This document shows positions 8,202 through 15,703 of a stretch of 22,220 nt of DNA, in pieces. Source of the DNA: a virus. Location: positions 1 to 22,220 of the IMG/VR virus record IMGVR_UViG_3300027973_000239; one strand, 5' to 3'. Each line of letters begins with the position of its first letter. The stretch's first letter is position 1. Below the pieces are notes generated by a model. That model was not told the DNA's origin. It searched no databases and saw nothing but the letters and a program-made list of their open reading frames with translations. The position numbers were made by a program, and so were the translations under genes.

Positions 8202-8433
8202 CTTGTATATACGCCTTGATTCCATGATTATGAAGTTCTTTAATTCTATAAATTTGTAGTGGTCTTGGCTTCTTGCCGTCACGCTTTACCTCTATGAACT
8301 CAACGTCAGAGTTCTTTGGTATCGCTATTAGATCAGGTATCCCTGGCTTGTTTGTCATTGATAGCTTTATAACATAATAGCCATCAGCCTCCAGCTTCTT
8401 TATTATCTTTGCCTGTATCTGTTGCTCGGTCAT
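8170..8433 (-). CDS. VRR-NUC domain nuclease (87 aa)
   Basis: A stand-alone VRR-NUC domain: N-terminal helix TEQQIQAKIIKKLEADGYYV, then GIPDLIAI (catalytic D34), EFIEVK (E48, K50) and a following Q60 in PRPLQIYRI. This is the full PD-(D/E)XK active-site order. Phage VRR-NUC proteins act on branched or structured DNA, and families fused to or adjacent to SF2 helicases are known; the SF2 helicase gene here lies about 1 kb upstream on the same strand. It overlaps its upstream neighbour by 50 bases. Replication or recombination intermediate processing is the likely role. Confidence 0.88.
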   Translation of the reverse strand: MTEQQIQAKIIKKLEADGYYVIKLSMTNKPGIPDLIAIPKNSDVEFIEVKRDGKKPRPLQIYRIKELHNHGIKAYIQDGNGKREVDT

Positions 8434-8644
8434 TGAATATGCAATAGTGCTTGTCTAAGTGATTAGTAAGCTTACTTAAGTCAGCAAATCTAACAAAATT
8501 CATATTACTATCCAACACCTTTGCCTCTTTTATTTTAATGCACCCGTCTTCAAATGCATACCTTGATATCTGTATTACTAACTTAGTTGGTACCTCTAGG
8601 TCAAAGGTCTTTATTAACAACTGCACCATCGGATCGTTTATCAT
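8384..8644 (-). CDS. Hypothetical protein (86 aa)
   Basis: Starts MINDPMVQLLIKTFDLEVPT and contains NFVRFADLSKLTNHLDKHYC, with a polar tail. An alternative start is the Met at residue 6 (8629). It overlaps the zinc-ribbon gene at its 5' end (44 bases) and the nuclease gene at its 3' end (50 bases). No family recognised; gene order suggests a replication-accessory role, but nothing in the sequence proves it. Confidence 0.65.
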   Translation of the reverse strand: MINDPMVQLLIKTFDLEVPTKLVIQISRYAFEDGCIKIKEAKVLDSNMNFVRFADLSKLTNHLDKHYCIFNDRATDTGKDNKEAGG

Positions 8645-9011
8645 CTTTTCTATATTTAATTTCTTTATTAATTAATTCCATGTGCCATCCATCACCACCA
8701 TAGTCAATTACTGCCTGTAGGTAGTCATCATCCATATCAGCTATGGGTATCCACGTAAGTGGTTGTTTGCCATCCTTACCTCTGCTGCCTCTTGCTGCAT
8801 ACTTTCTGACTATCTCAAAATCATCATCTGCATAGACATAGTAAGTTTCAATCTTATCCATGCCCATTGCACCATATCTTTCATACTCATTGCCACCATC
8901 TGCCATAGCATCATTGGGGCATCCACATGTTACATAGTCGTGCCTGTGTCTACTTACTAATACCTTATTACACTCAAGGCATTTTACTGAGTTATATACT
9001 ATCTGTCTCAT
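8601..9011 (-). CDS. Zinc-ribbon phage protein, DUF7695-like (136 aa)
   Basis: The N-terminus has a zinc ribbon: CLEC at 11-14 and CGC at 29-31, with RHRHDY between, followed by MADGGNEYERYG. This C-x2-C...HRHD...C pattern followed by DGG is a familiar small phage family. Residues about 80-125 form a second part (LTWIPIADMDDDYLQAVIDY) of the kind found as a short tail domain in phage proteins. The metal would stabilise a nucleic-acid- or protein-binding fold; the exact role is unknown. It is the first gene after a 192-base non-coding gap. Confidence 0.75.
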   Translation of the reverse strand: MRQIVYNSVKCLECNKVLVSRHRHDYVTCGCPNDAMADGGNEYERYGAMGMDKIETYYVYADDDFEIVRKYAARGSRGKDGKQPLTWIPIADMDDDYLQAVIDYGGDGWHMELINKEIKYRKDDKRSDGAVVNKDL

Positions 9012-9203
9012 ATTATTTTTAGTTAATTATCGTGATTAATACTTAAATTTCATGCTTTGCGCTCATTTTACTTAATTTGCACCAAATTTTATCATTTCTA
9101 TTTAAGTAATGGGGCAATTTTTACCCCTTATACTTTATCAATTTGTTATGCTATACTTCGCCAAAAGTGGTTAAAATTTGTAGTTTTGGCTAGCTATACT
9201 TAA
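9012..9203 (-). promoter_or_regulatory. Non-coding gap with hairpin and repeats
   Basis: No gene is seen here. A hairpin at 9104-9135 pairs AAGTAATGGGG with CCCCTTATACTT (one mismatched stretch). The 9-mer GCTATACTT occurs at 9150-9158 and 9193-9201. CCAAAA and TTTTGG flank a 19-base loop near 9161-9188. There is no U-tract after the hairpin on the minus strand, so an mRNA leader structure or operator region fits better than a terminator. I found no TAnnTTTG box on the minus strand. Confidence 0.45.
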
Positions 9204-9533
9204 TTATTGTTCGTTTATATTTATTCTTTCACTATAAAAATCTTTTTCTATTTGAATCCAATCGTCAGTAATGAAATTTAACGGGTCTTCAAACACAACC
9301 TCCTCGATAGCTTTTTTTATTTCTTTAATCTCTTCAATACTTGAAAAGTAGGGATGCTGAAATCCATTGACCCACTGGTACCCGTTTTCTAAGTATACAT
9401 GTATTTTACACTCGTTTGTCTCTTTATTAAAGTGTTCGAAGTGCCAGCCAATCTCAAGATGAAACTCAATATTGTCAATCTCATAGTATAGCTCTGCTTT
9501 GTTTTTCTCAATTGTTAAGTCTTGTAAGTTCAT
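9204..9533 (-). CDS. Hypothetical acidic protein (109 aa)
   Basis: Starts MNLQDLTIEKNKAELYYEID; a beta-rich first half (ELYYEIDNIEFHLEIGWHFE, KIHVYLENGYQW) is followed by a charged helix (SSIEEIKEIKKAIEEVVFED). It is acidic and Trp/Phe-rich, which is common in small phage proteins that bind host proteins, but no family is recognised. It lies 10 bases after the stop of the SF2 helicase gene in the same operon. Confidence 0.7.
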   Translation of the reverse strand: MNLQDLTIEKNKAELYYEIDNIEFHLEIGWHFEHFNKETNECKIHVYLENGYQWVNGFQHPYFSSIEEIKEIKKAIEEVVFEDPLNFITDDWIQIEKDFYSERININEQ

Positions 9534-9543
9534 TTAATTAATT

Positions 9544-10782
9544 TTAAAGTTTAGTATAGTCTTTCTTAAATATATTCAAGGTATAGTTCTTCTTGCTTTT
9601 GACAGCACTATATATCTTGTCCTCTATCCCACCCCTCGAAAAGATCCAGTACACCTTGTTGTACATCCGATCAATTGTTGTCATCCGATCCCTAGCCTGC
9701 CAGTAAGACACTGCGCTAAAGTCTATGTTATAGAACACCAAGTACTTAGCATTCTTAAGGCTTATACCCTCACGACCAGATACTATCTGTAGAGCTATCG
9801 ACTTGTCCGTTGCATTAAATTCATCTAGGTCTGACGTTAGATTGTCTGGACCAAACGTTTCCATTAGTGCATCTAGCTCAGCCTTAAACTTGTAGAAGAT
9901 GCCGATCTTAGTGCCTGAGAATCTGTCTCTTATGAACTCAGCCTTGGAGTAGTCTATAACCATCCTGTTCTCACTCTCAAACTTTACGGTGCCACTCCAT
10001 AGCTGGTGTAACTTCTGCATCAACTTTACTGGGGTGTCGCCAAGTATCACCTCGTCTGATCCATCGACAACCAAGTCACGTTCCAGTCTCTTCACAATCA
10101 TCTTTGTCTTGTCGCTCATCTCCACGTACAATACCTCCTCGTCAATGTCGGTGCTGAATCCAGCCTCCTTTTGAGTGTACGATATGACGTAGCTAGATAT
10201 GGCTCCCATTATCTTTGTCTCGTTGCCCTTTGAGTACTCATTTATCATAAGCCCGTTGATCTTCCTCTGGAACTTATGCACGTAGTCATCTGCCCACCTA
10301 TAGAAGTTAATGTAATGCCTAAATGGGTTCATCGGATGAACGTAGAACTGATGGTATATCTGAGAGTAAGACTCTGGTGTCAGTGTGCCTGTCATTAGTA
10401 TCAACCTGCAACCATTGTTTAAACCTACCAAGTGCTTAACCTGTTTCGCCCTTAAGCTTGGCTTAGGGAACGCAGACATGGTGTGTGACTCATCGCATAT
10501 TATGAAGTCGTAATGAGTTTGCTTGATCTTGTGTATGCTCTCGTAGTTGGTAATGGTAATCTCAAATGGTGGTCGCATGGTGTCGTAGTCAGACTGTATG
10601 GATGATATAGCCTTCTTTTTTGTCAAGAACAGCACGTTCTTTGCTCCAGATAGCCTACACACCTCCATGGATGTGTAGGTCTTCCCAAGCCTAACCTCCA
10701 TCGCTAGGCATAGTATGTTGTGCCTGTCTATGATGTCTGCCCCCCTTCTTGATATATCTACCTGATAAGGTCTTAGTTCCAT
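9544..10782 (-). CDS. SF2 (SNF2-like) DNA helicase/translocase (412 aa)
   Basis: All main SF2 motifs are visible: RPYQVDISRRGAD at the N-terminus, motif I MEVRLGKTYTS (28-38; K34 binds phosphate), motif II DESH (97-100), motif III TGTLTPE (131-137), and motifs V/VI in the C-terminal half (IVSGREGISLKNAKYLVFYN, then YWQARDRM). This layout is typical of short phage SNF2-like helicases about 400-500 aa long. It likely remodels or unwinds DNA during replication and may work with the VRR-NUC nuclease encoded downstream. It starts four bases after the primase-helicase stop, so the two are translationally linked. Confidence 0.92.
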   Translation of the reverse strand: MELRPYQVDISRRGADIIDRHNILCLAMEVRLGKTYTSMEVCRLSGAKNVLFLTKKKAISSIQSDYDTMRPPFEITITNYESIHKIKQTHYDFIICDESHTMSAFPKPSLRAKQVKHLVGLNNGCRLILMTGTLTPESYSQIYHQFYVHPMNPFRHYINFYRWADDYVHKFQRKINGLMINEYSKGNETKIMGAISSYVISYTQKEAGFSTDIDEEVLYVEMSDKTKMIVKRLERDLVVDGSDEVILGDTPVKLMQKLHQLWSGTVKFESENRMVIDYSKAEFIRDRFSGTKIGIFYKFKAELDALMETFGPDNLTSDLDEFNATDKSIALQIVSGREGISLKNAKYLVFYNIDFSAVSYWQARDRMTTIDRMYNKVYWIFSRGGIEDKIYSAVKSKKNYTLNIFKKDYTKL

Positions 10783-10786
10783 CTGC

Positions 10787-13138
10787 TTAAAAGTTTAGTT
10801 CTGTGTTCACATCTTTCTTGGCGATGAACTCTACCATCTTTCCCATTGCATTTCTAAATATCCTTGGCTTTTCTCCAAACTTAAAGTTACCATATGAGTC
10901 GAGCCACTTGTAGAACTTGTTGTGGGATATCTTGTATCGTCCATAGTTGCCGTAGTCAGGGTACTCACTAACAAAATTATTATATATGTTCTGACCTATC
11001 GTTATCGAACCAAGCCTTGTGTCTACATTGTCATCAGCCGTTACCCATTCCCAAAAGTCAGTGCTGGTCTCAGCGATAAACTTGCGTGTCTTTAGGTTCA
11101 TGAACTGACTCTTTATCAGTCCACTAGACAAATATGTCTGTATGTTCTGTATCATGTAGTTGTCAAACTTAGTCCACTCAACCTTGCTCCATCCAGAGAA
11201 CAGCATGTGACCAAACTCACTCTCAGGAGTAAATGATTTGTTGTAGTACTGCTTGAACTCTAGGTCCCACTTACGCCTCTCGAACGAGTTGCCTGCACCC
11301 TTGATCGCATAGTTTGTCGTTATGACAATCTTTGGTGCGTCCTCAAATGGGATGTGTATCTCGTCCTTGTTCTTCTTCTCTAGGGTTATGCCCTCTGTAA
11401 TTATACTGAACAACCTCTCGAAGTCAAAGTTTTTACTAACGTCATCGAATACTAATGTCTGAGTGTCTACCTGTACCCTTTGGTATGGGAAAGACTTCTG
11501 GAAGCTAAACCCCTTGCCATCTATTATAACCATCTTCTTCATGTGGCTGATAGATTTTACAAATATCCCCTTGCCCGTGCCACCCTCTGGGTTGTCACTG
11601 ATGACCTCGTCATTAAGTATCACAGCAGGACAATAGCTAGCTGGCTTGTGGCTGTGCATCAGGTATCCAAGCGTAGACTCCATCGACCTCATCCTCTCAG
11701 CACTACCACCAGATATGTTCTTGATGAAGGTATTGAACTCACATATATCGCTTGGCGATTTTATGAAGTTACGACCGATCTTCTGCTTTTCCCACACGTA
11801 TCCGTTCAGCTCCCTGTAGTCTATTATCTCCACATCGTCCTTGGTGACCTTTACGGCACAGTTGTTATAGTATATATACGAATCGTCTATCGTGTCTACC
11901 ATGAACATTGGCTCTACCTTTGACACATAGTTTAAGAACGTCTCTTGAAAGAACTTAGTGTTAATAGCAAAGAAGTTGTACACAGACATGTCGTCAATTC
12001 CAAGCAGGTACTCAAGAACAAAGTCCTTTATCACCTCCTCGTTTACGTCAGATATGGTGTTGTTAACCACCCTAACAAATACAAAGTTGTTAGACTCAGC
12101 TGGGTAGTACTTGTAGAACCCATTGATTCTCAGGTACTCCCTAAACAGGTGAGGAACCAGATCAATCTTGCCCTTGCTTGTCTTGGTCCAAAATGTATTG
12201 CTGTCAGCTGTCTCGATCAGGTAGTCAATAACGTCTACGCTATGATTGGCCTTGACCTCCTTCTCTGGTACACCCTTCTTAAGGTCGTTCTTTATGTTGG
12301 TTGTCTTGTCTATGTCCTCGTAGAACTTAGTCCCATGTGATGCAATGTTTCTATACGCTGACCACACGATCGTGCCTATCTCCTTCTCCATGTCCCCATC
12401 GTCATAAGACATCAACACAGACTTGGCCTCCTCTTGTGGTATACCAAACTCATTTAATGCTGACGCTAGGATGAACAGGTTGTTGTTTCTCTGTCCCTTG
12501 ACCATGCCGTAGCTCTTGTTCCACCATATGGTGAGCCTCCTTGTTATCTCGTTTGTGTCGTTTATAACGATCTTTGGCCTTACGTATGCAACGTCTGACG
12601 AGTCAGAGTCCATCTCTGTCCACGTAGACGACAGCTCATTTACGTAGATGTTCTCGTCATATGACTCGTAGCACACACGTGAAATATTTTTACAGCTGAC
12701 GTCGAACTCGTCACAATCATAATACTTTTTAAGTGCAGAGAAATACTTCTTGTGGTTCATCGGGTCCTTTGGTATGCTAACCAAGACCTTTAGTCCATCA
12801 CCAGATGGTGACGTGAACACACAGTAGCTGTACTTATCCTCCATTAGCATCTCCCTCTTGTTGTACAGGTCCTGCTCATTTTTAAATCCGTCAAAGTCTA
12901 TGCATATAAATCCGCTGTGCTCTATAATCGCATTGTCTGATCGCCTGCTGAATGTACCAGAGAAACATATCGCTGGTAATTTCTTCTTCTTTTCGTTCCT
13001 CTCGTCCTTGTTAGATGAGTTCCTTACATCCATCACCTTGTCCTTTGAGGCACCATTTCTTATTCTATCGATTGCCATTGAGACATCCTTGTAGAACGGC
13101 TCAGAGGTGTCGTTTATACTTCTGAAGTAAGTTATCAT
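10787..13138 (-). CDS. Primase-helicase: BT4734-type primase plus SF3-type NTPase (783 aa)
   Basis: The N-terminal domain (about 1-170) matches the BT4734-like primase fold: ICIDFDGF (D81, D83), TSPSGDGLKVLV (109-120) and ISRVCYESYD (152-161). Residues about 217-265 (NNNLFILASALNEFG to VWSAYRN) resemble a primase C-terminal linker domain. The C-terminal ATPase has Walker A PEGGTGKG (517-524), Walker B LVFDDV (562-567), ITTN (606-609) and an arginine pair (621-622), like D5/DUF5906 SF3 helicases. It should make primers and unwind at the fork. Start: ATG at 13138 forms an ATGA overlap with the upstream stop; an upstream in-frame extension to 13213 lies inside the previous gene and is unlikely. 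This domain pairing is typical of Bacteroidota phages and mobile elements. Confidence 0.92.
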   Translation of the reverse strand: MITYFRSINDTSEPFYKDVSMAIDRIRNGASKDKVMDVRNSSNKDERNEKKKKLPAICFSGTFSRRSDNAIIEHSGFICIDFDGFKNEQDLYNKREMLMEDKYSYCVFTSPSGDGLKVLVSIPKDPMNHKKYFSALKKYYDCDEFDVSCKNISRVCYESYDENIYVNELSSTWTEMDSDSSDVAYVRPKIVINDTNEITRRLTIWWNKSYGMVKGQRNNNLFILASALNEFGIPQEEAKSVLMSYDDGDMEKEIGTIVWSAYRNIASHGTKFYEDIDKTTNIKNDLKKGVPEKEVKANHSVDVIDYLIETADSNTFWTKTSKGKIDLVPHLFREYLRINGFYKYYPAESNNFVFVRVVNNTISDVNEEVIKDFVLEYLLGIDDMSVYNFFAINTKFFQETFLNYVSKVEPMFMVDTIDDSYIYYNNCAVKVTKDDVEIIDYRELNGYVWEKQKIGRNFIKSPSDICEFNTFIKNISGGSAERMRSMESTLGYLMHSHKPASYCPAVILNDEVISDNPEGGTGKGIFVKSISHMKKMVIIDGKGFSFQKSFPYQRVQVDTQTLVFDDVSKNFDFERLFSIITEGITLEKKNKDEIHIPFEDAPKIVITTNYAIKGAGNSFERRKWDLEFKQYYNKSFTPESEFGHMLFSGWSKVEWTKFDNYMIQNIQTYLSSGLIKSQFMNLKTRKFIAETSTDFWEWVTADDNVDTRLGSITIGQNIYNNFVSEYPDYGNYGRYKISHNKFYKWLDSYGNFKFGEKPRIFRNAMGKMVEFIAKKDVNTELNF

Positions 13139-13356
13139 TTGCTTAGTTCTTTTTTTAGCTTGGTTAGGTATAGTATGTTGTCCATCTGCTCCTCTATGGC
13201 GTGGTCTATCCACTCAGTGACAGACAAATCATCTCTGTCCATAGTGTTGTTATACTTCTTAATCCCCTTGATCGATCTTTCTTTGAATCGAAAAATTACA
13301 GAGTCGACTATAGTGTCAACCTGACCTTGTGTTGAGTTTGAATACCACATATACAT
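13135..13356 (-). CDS. Small helical phage protein, MazG-like motif (73 aa)
   Basis: Contains FRFKERSIKGIKKYNNTMDR followed by EWIDHAIEEQMDNILYLTKL. This pattern (Y-G/N-T-x-x-DDLS-x-x-EWIDHAxEExMD) is common in phages; the EEQMD part resembles half of the metal site of all-alpha NTP pyrophosphatases, but only one ExxD is clear, so enzymatic activity is doubtful. Alternative start at codon 3. Its stop overlaps the primase-helicase start (ATGA). It follows a strong terminator by about 28 bases with no promoter box between, so expression may depend on read-through. Confidence 0.75.
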   Translation of the reverse strand: MYMWYSNSTQGQVDTIVDSVIFRFKERSIKGIKKYNNTMDRDDLSVTEWIDHAIEEQMDNILYLTKLKKELSK

Positions 13357-13384
13357 TAAAATTAAATTGATTACTTAAAAAAGA

Positions 13385-13411
13385 GGGTAGGCCATCCATA
13401 ACTGCCTACCC
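13385..13411 (-). terminator. Intrinsic terminator or attenuator upstream of the primase block
   Basis: Perfect 8-bp stem GGGTAGGC / GCCTACCC with an 11-base loop. On the minus strand it is followed at once by TCTTTTTTAA, a good U-tract; on the plus strand by CAGAGTTTTT, a weaker one. It lies between the tRNA-like element and the start of the 73-aa gene at 13356. As no promoter follows it, it probably acts as an attenuator or only partly efficient terminator. Confidence 0.8.
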
Positions 13412-13468
13412 AGAGTTTTTCCAAAAATGGTTGGTTAACCACAGAACCCTAACTGTACCTATGAAGTG

Positions 13469-13522
13469 AAGTCGGGATAGGACTCGAACCCATGACCATG
13501 TGACCATCTCACATCCCGACTT
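13469..13522 (-). ncRNA. tRNA-like element lacking an anticodon arm
   Basis: The minus strand folds as a short tRNA: acceptor stem AGTCGGG / CCCGACT (9 bp if both flanking pairs count), a D-arm-like hairpin GTGAGATGGTCAC, a six-base link where the anticodon and variable arms should be, and a full T arm ATGGG-TTCGAGT-CCTAT. The T loop fits the TTCRANY consensus. The whole element is 54 bases, about 20 short of a real tRNA, and no CCA is encoded. The acceptor plus T arm gives a 12-bp helix, the minimal RNase P substrate. It may be a decayed tRNA or a functional processing/mimic element. It sits between the small membrane-protein gene and the terminator. Confidence 0.6.
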
Positions 13523-13528
13523 ATCAAC

Positions 13529-13702
13529 CTATTTCTTTTTCATCATACTATCTAACCAATGACCGATGAATACTGGCATAGATAGCCAGCCTAGAAGCAC
13601 GCACCATAATATGATGACGAACTTCCCAATCCTATTTGTTAGTGGATCATGTAGCACGCCAAACATAAATAAGGATGAAAATAAATAATAAAACAACAAC
13701 AT
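13529..13702 (-). CDS. Small membrane protein (57 aa)
   Basis: Reads MLLFYYLFSSLFMFGVLHDP then ...IGKFVIILWCVLLGWLSMPV and ends DSMMKKK. Two hydrophobic segments (about 2-17 and 28-47) and a basic C-terminus suggest two membrane passes. The ATG lies two bases after the stop of the SSB-like gene, pointing to coupled translation. Size and topology would fit a holin-like or envelope-acting protein, but its place between replication genes makes that uncertain; no family is recognised. Confidence 0.65.
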   Translation of the reverse strand: MLLFYYLFSSLFMFGVLHDPLTNRIGKFVIILWCVLLGWLSMPVFIGHWLDSMMKKK

Positions 13703-13704
13703 AA

Positions 13705-14046
13705 TTAAAAGGGTAAGTCTGCGTCAGTGTCGTTTGCATCACCTACAGCAATAGCTGGATCTGGCATCTTAGCCCCCTCTATCGCATCTACCCTCCATGC
13801 CTCTAAGTTGTTGAAGTACTTGCCTTGGTACTCACGTCCTCTGATACGAAAGCATACCTCGACCTCTTGACCCTCAGCGATCTGATCTAACTTTTCGCAG
13901 TTGTTCTGCGTCAGCTGAAATGAAATATCTTGTGGATACTTCTCGTCAGGCTCGTTCAATACGAACTCTCGCTTTTGGAACTTGTCCGTGATCTGAACCG
14001 TGTCATTGATCACCTTAATCACCCCCCTCATTTTAAAATCACTCAT
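13705..14046 (-). CDS. DUF3127-like single-stranded DNA-binding protein (113 aa)
   Basis: The body (MRGVIKVINDTVQITDKFQK, REFVLNEPDE, VEVCFRIRGREYQG, FNNLEAWRVDAIE) matches the DUF3127 OB-fold family of Bacteroidota and their phages. The C-terminus ends DTDADLPF, an acidic tip with terminal Phe like the DDDIPF tail by which SSB proteins recruit partners. It should coat ssDNA during replication and recombination. The start overlaps the upstream nuclease stop as ATGA, and the small membrane gene follows two bases after its stop. Confidence 0.9.
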   Translation of the reverse strand: MSDFKMRGVIKVINDTVQITDKFQKREFVLNEPDEKYPQDISFQLTQNNCEKLDQIAEGQEVEVCFRIRGREYQGKYFNNLEAWRVDAIEGAKMPDPAIAVGDANDTDADLPF

Positions 14047-14813
14047 GTGTTTTTTGATTTTAGTAAATTATAATACTCATTTGCATACTTCTCGGCAGCA
14101 GCTAGCCGTTTGTCCATCTTGACAATATCATCGCTCGTAAGCTTTACAGGTACTATTGTAGCCCTCAGTTCATCGTTTAGGTCCTCCATGTAGTGAAGGC
14201 TATCATGCTCGTACTCTGGCTTTAACGCCTCTGGAGTGGTTGTCAAAATAAATGCAACCTCACCATCAGACCAGTCATCTCCAGTCATCTTAGTCAGCAT
14301 GTATAGGTAGTGTTTTACTTGCCACTCATAGCCACTATCGTATGCCTTCTTCACCGTTTTGGGAAACGTCTTCTTTGACCATGACGACTTCAAGTCGATC
14401 ACCTTTCTATTCTCAATATCAACAATGTCTGGGTGACCACCAGATATGCCGTGCTCAAGCTCGTAGAAATTGTCAAACGCCTCCTGCTTGTGGTAGCTCG
14501 TAAAGAAGATACGATTATATATCTCGCACGACTCTGCCTCCACGTCCCATCCCTTCTGTGTCTTTGAGTTGGAGAAGTTCTCCTCGTACATGTACACCTG
14601 CTGATCAATAATGTCCTCGATCAGTCCCTTGGCTCCTGTGCTTAGCTCTACCGAGTCCTTCTTTAGCTCCAGCTTGTCACGCTCAATTGCCTGCTTATCT
14701 GTTAACTTTATCTTAGACTTTAGTTCACTTAGCTTTGCCAGCTGGATGTCTGTAAGTCCGTCGTCGCCCAAGAACAATGGTGCGCATGACGATGATCTAA
14801 TTCTTAATTTCAT
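14043..14813 (-). CDS. PD-(D/E)XK exonuclease, RecB/Cas4-like (256 aa)
   Basis: Active-site motifs of a PD-(D/E)XK nuclease are present: acidic WDVEAES (about 89-95), ISGGHPDI (D129), VIDLKSS (D140, K142) and the RecB-type motif QVKHYLYM (Q165, Y169). Residues 15-70 form a charged helical N-terminus. Adjacent to an SSB-like gene, it most likely resects DNA ends for phage recombination or recycles host DNA. A YqaJ-like exonuclease is the nearest alternative name. It overlaps both neighbours (4 bases downstream, 17 upstream). Confidence 0.88.
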   Translation of the reverse strand: MKLRIRSSSCAPLFLGDDGLTDIQLAKLSELKSKIKLTDKQAIERDKLELKKDSVELSTGAKGLIEDIIDQQVYMYEENFSNSKTQKGWDVEAESCEIYNRIFFTSYHKQEAFDNFYELEHGISGGHPDIVDIENRKVIDLKSSWSKKTFPKTVKKAYDSGYEWQVKHYLYMLTKMTGDDWSDGEVAFILTTTPEALKPEYEHDSLHYMEDLNDELRATIVPVKLTSDDIVKMDKRLAAAEKYANEYYNLLKSKNT

Positions 14814-15282
14814 TTAGTATCTCCATTTGTTCGTTAGTAATAGTGTACGCCTTCTTGATCTTGTCAATGGTCGTTCTGCCAGACTCCAGAGCCTCGATGG
14901 CCTTTGTCATCTGGTCAGCTGTTAGTGTAGGTAGCTCCTTCTTTGGTAAAGGTCGGACGCTAAATCGTAGCGCATCAACCAATCCTTGAGGGCTCTTGAC
15001 CTTCTCTGTCATCATTACAATCTGCTTGCCTACGTAGTCTTCTGCGTTGAATGAGCTGAAGAATGTCTCTAGTCGCTTGAAGTTTGACCTGTTGCATATC
15101 ATTGGCTTGTCAAATTCTTTTAGCTTCACGAAGACCTTGTCCTCCTTGCCCATCTCTCCGACAAATACGTCTTGGTATATCCGTTCGATTGTTACAACCT
15201 TTGGCTCGTATTTTCCATTTACCTCCAAGTCCCACGAGCCTAGGTACTTGTTGTCTTTCATTAGATTTCTCCAGTGTGCCAT
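14797..15282 (-). CDS. Conserved phage protein linked to recombination genes (161 aa)
   Basis: Starts MAHWRNLMKDNKYLGSWDLE and runs through KYEPKVVTIERIYQDVFVGE, MICNRSNFKRLETFF, and EDYVGKQIVMMTEKVKSP to ALRFSVRPLP. The first 110 residues look beta-rich and OB-like; the last 45 are a helical tail (MTKAIEALESGRTTIDKIKK). I have a general memory of this family beside exonuclease and SSB genes in Bacteroidota phages, but no proven function. Its position suggests a recombination mediator or ssDNA-binding partner of the nuclease. It is the first gene of this block, 31 bases after the upstream stop. Confidence 0.75.
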   Translation of the reverse strand: MAHWRNLMKDNKYLGSWDLEVNGKYEPKVVTIERIYQDVFVGEMGKEDKVFVKLKEFDKPMICNRSNFKRLETFFSSFNAEDYVGKQIVMMTEKVKSPQGLVDALRFSVRPLPKKELPTLTADQMTKAIEALESGRTTIDKIKKAYTITNEQMEILNEIKN

Positions 15283-15313
15283 ATATATTTATTTAATTAG
15301 GGGGTTACAAAGA

Positions 15314-15703
15314 TTATAAAATTTCGCTTAACAGCAATGAATATCTATCTTTTTTTATTAACAATTTCTGTTTTCGTTCCGTGAGCTCGTTAATGTTGTA
15401 CAGGTCAGAGTCCATCTCGGCGTAGCGTATCAATGACTCTACCTTCTTAATCTTTCTGTCGCAAACGTCTACGTTTAGGTTGTAGCAACCTGCCAGCCAG
15501 CCGTTGTTCTCGAATACAAGCATCTGAAATTCATCTATCTTTTCGTACTTGTCGTTAGATGTCATCGTGTTCATAATCTCAATGCGATTGTCAGAGTCAA
15601 ACAACTCTATCTTTACTCCGTGGTCTATGTACCACGAGCTGTATCCCGTTCGGTAGATCTTATCTTCCGATGTCAGGTCGTTCCATGATTTATTCTGGTT
15701 CAT
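15314..15703 (-). CDS. Hypothetical protein (129 aa)
   Basis: Starts MNQNKSWNDLTSEDKIYRTG and ends in a coiled helix (KKVESLIRYAEMDSDLYNIN, ERKQKLLIKKDRYSLLLSEI). The middle contains VFENNGWLAGCYNLNVDVCD. The longer in-frame start at 15766 lies within the upstream secreted-protein gene and reads a hydrophobic, non-conserved-looking extension, so 15703 is preferred (14-base overlap). No family recognised. Confidence 0.65.
   Translation of the reverse strand: MNQNKSWNDLTSEDKIYRTGYSSWYIDHGVKIELFDSDNRIEIMNTMTSNDKYEKIDEFQMLVFENNGWLAGCYNLNVDVCDRKIKKVESLIRYAEMDSDLYNINELTERKQKLLIKKDRYSLLLSEIL

Noticed and set aside
7875-8433. CRISPR-like or repeat array
   Set aside because: No regularly spaced repeats were seen here or elsewhere in the window; the iteron copies at 17618-17954 are too short and close for CRISPR.
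9181-9188. TAGTTTTG promoter-like box on the plus strand
   Set aside because: It points into the antisense side of minus-strand genes and has no plus-strand gene after it.
11480-12340. Two plus-strand frames of 131-147 codons inside the primase-helicase gene
   Set aside because: They are antisense shadows of a gene with full catalytic motifs, and have no promoter or start signal of their own.
13469-13522. Ordinary tRNA gene
   Set aside because: It is about 20 bases too short and has no anticodon arm, so it cannot decode; kept only as a tRNA-like element.
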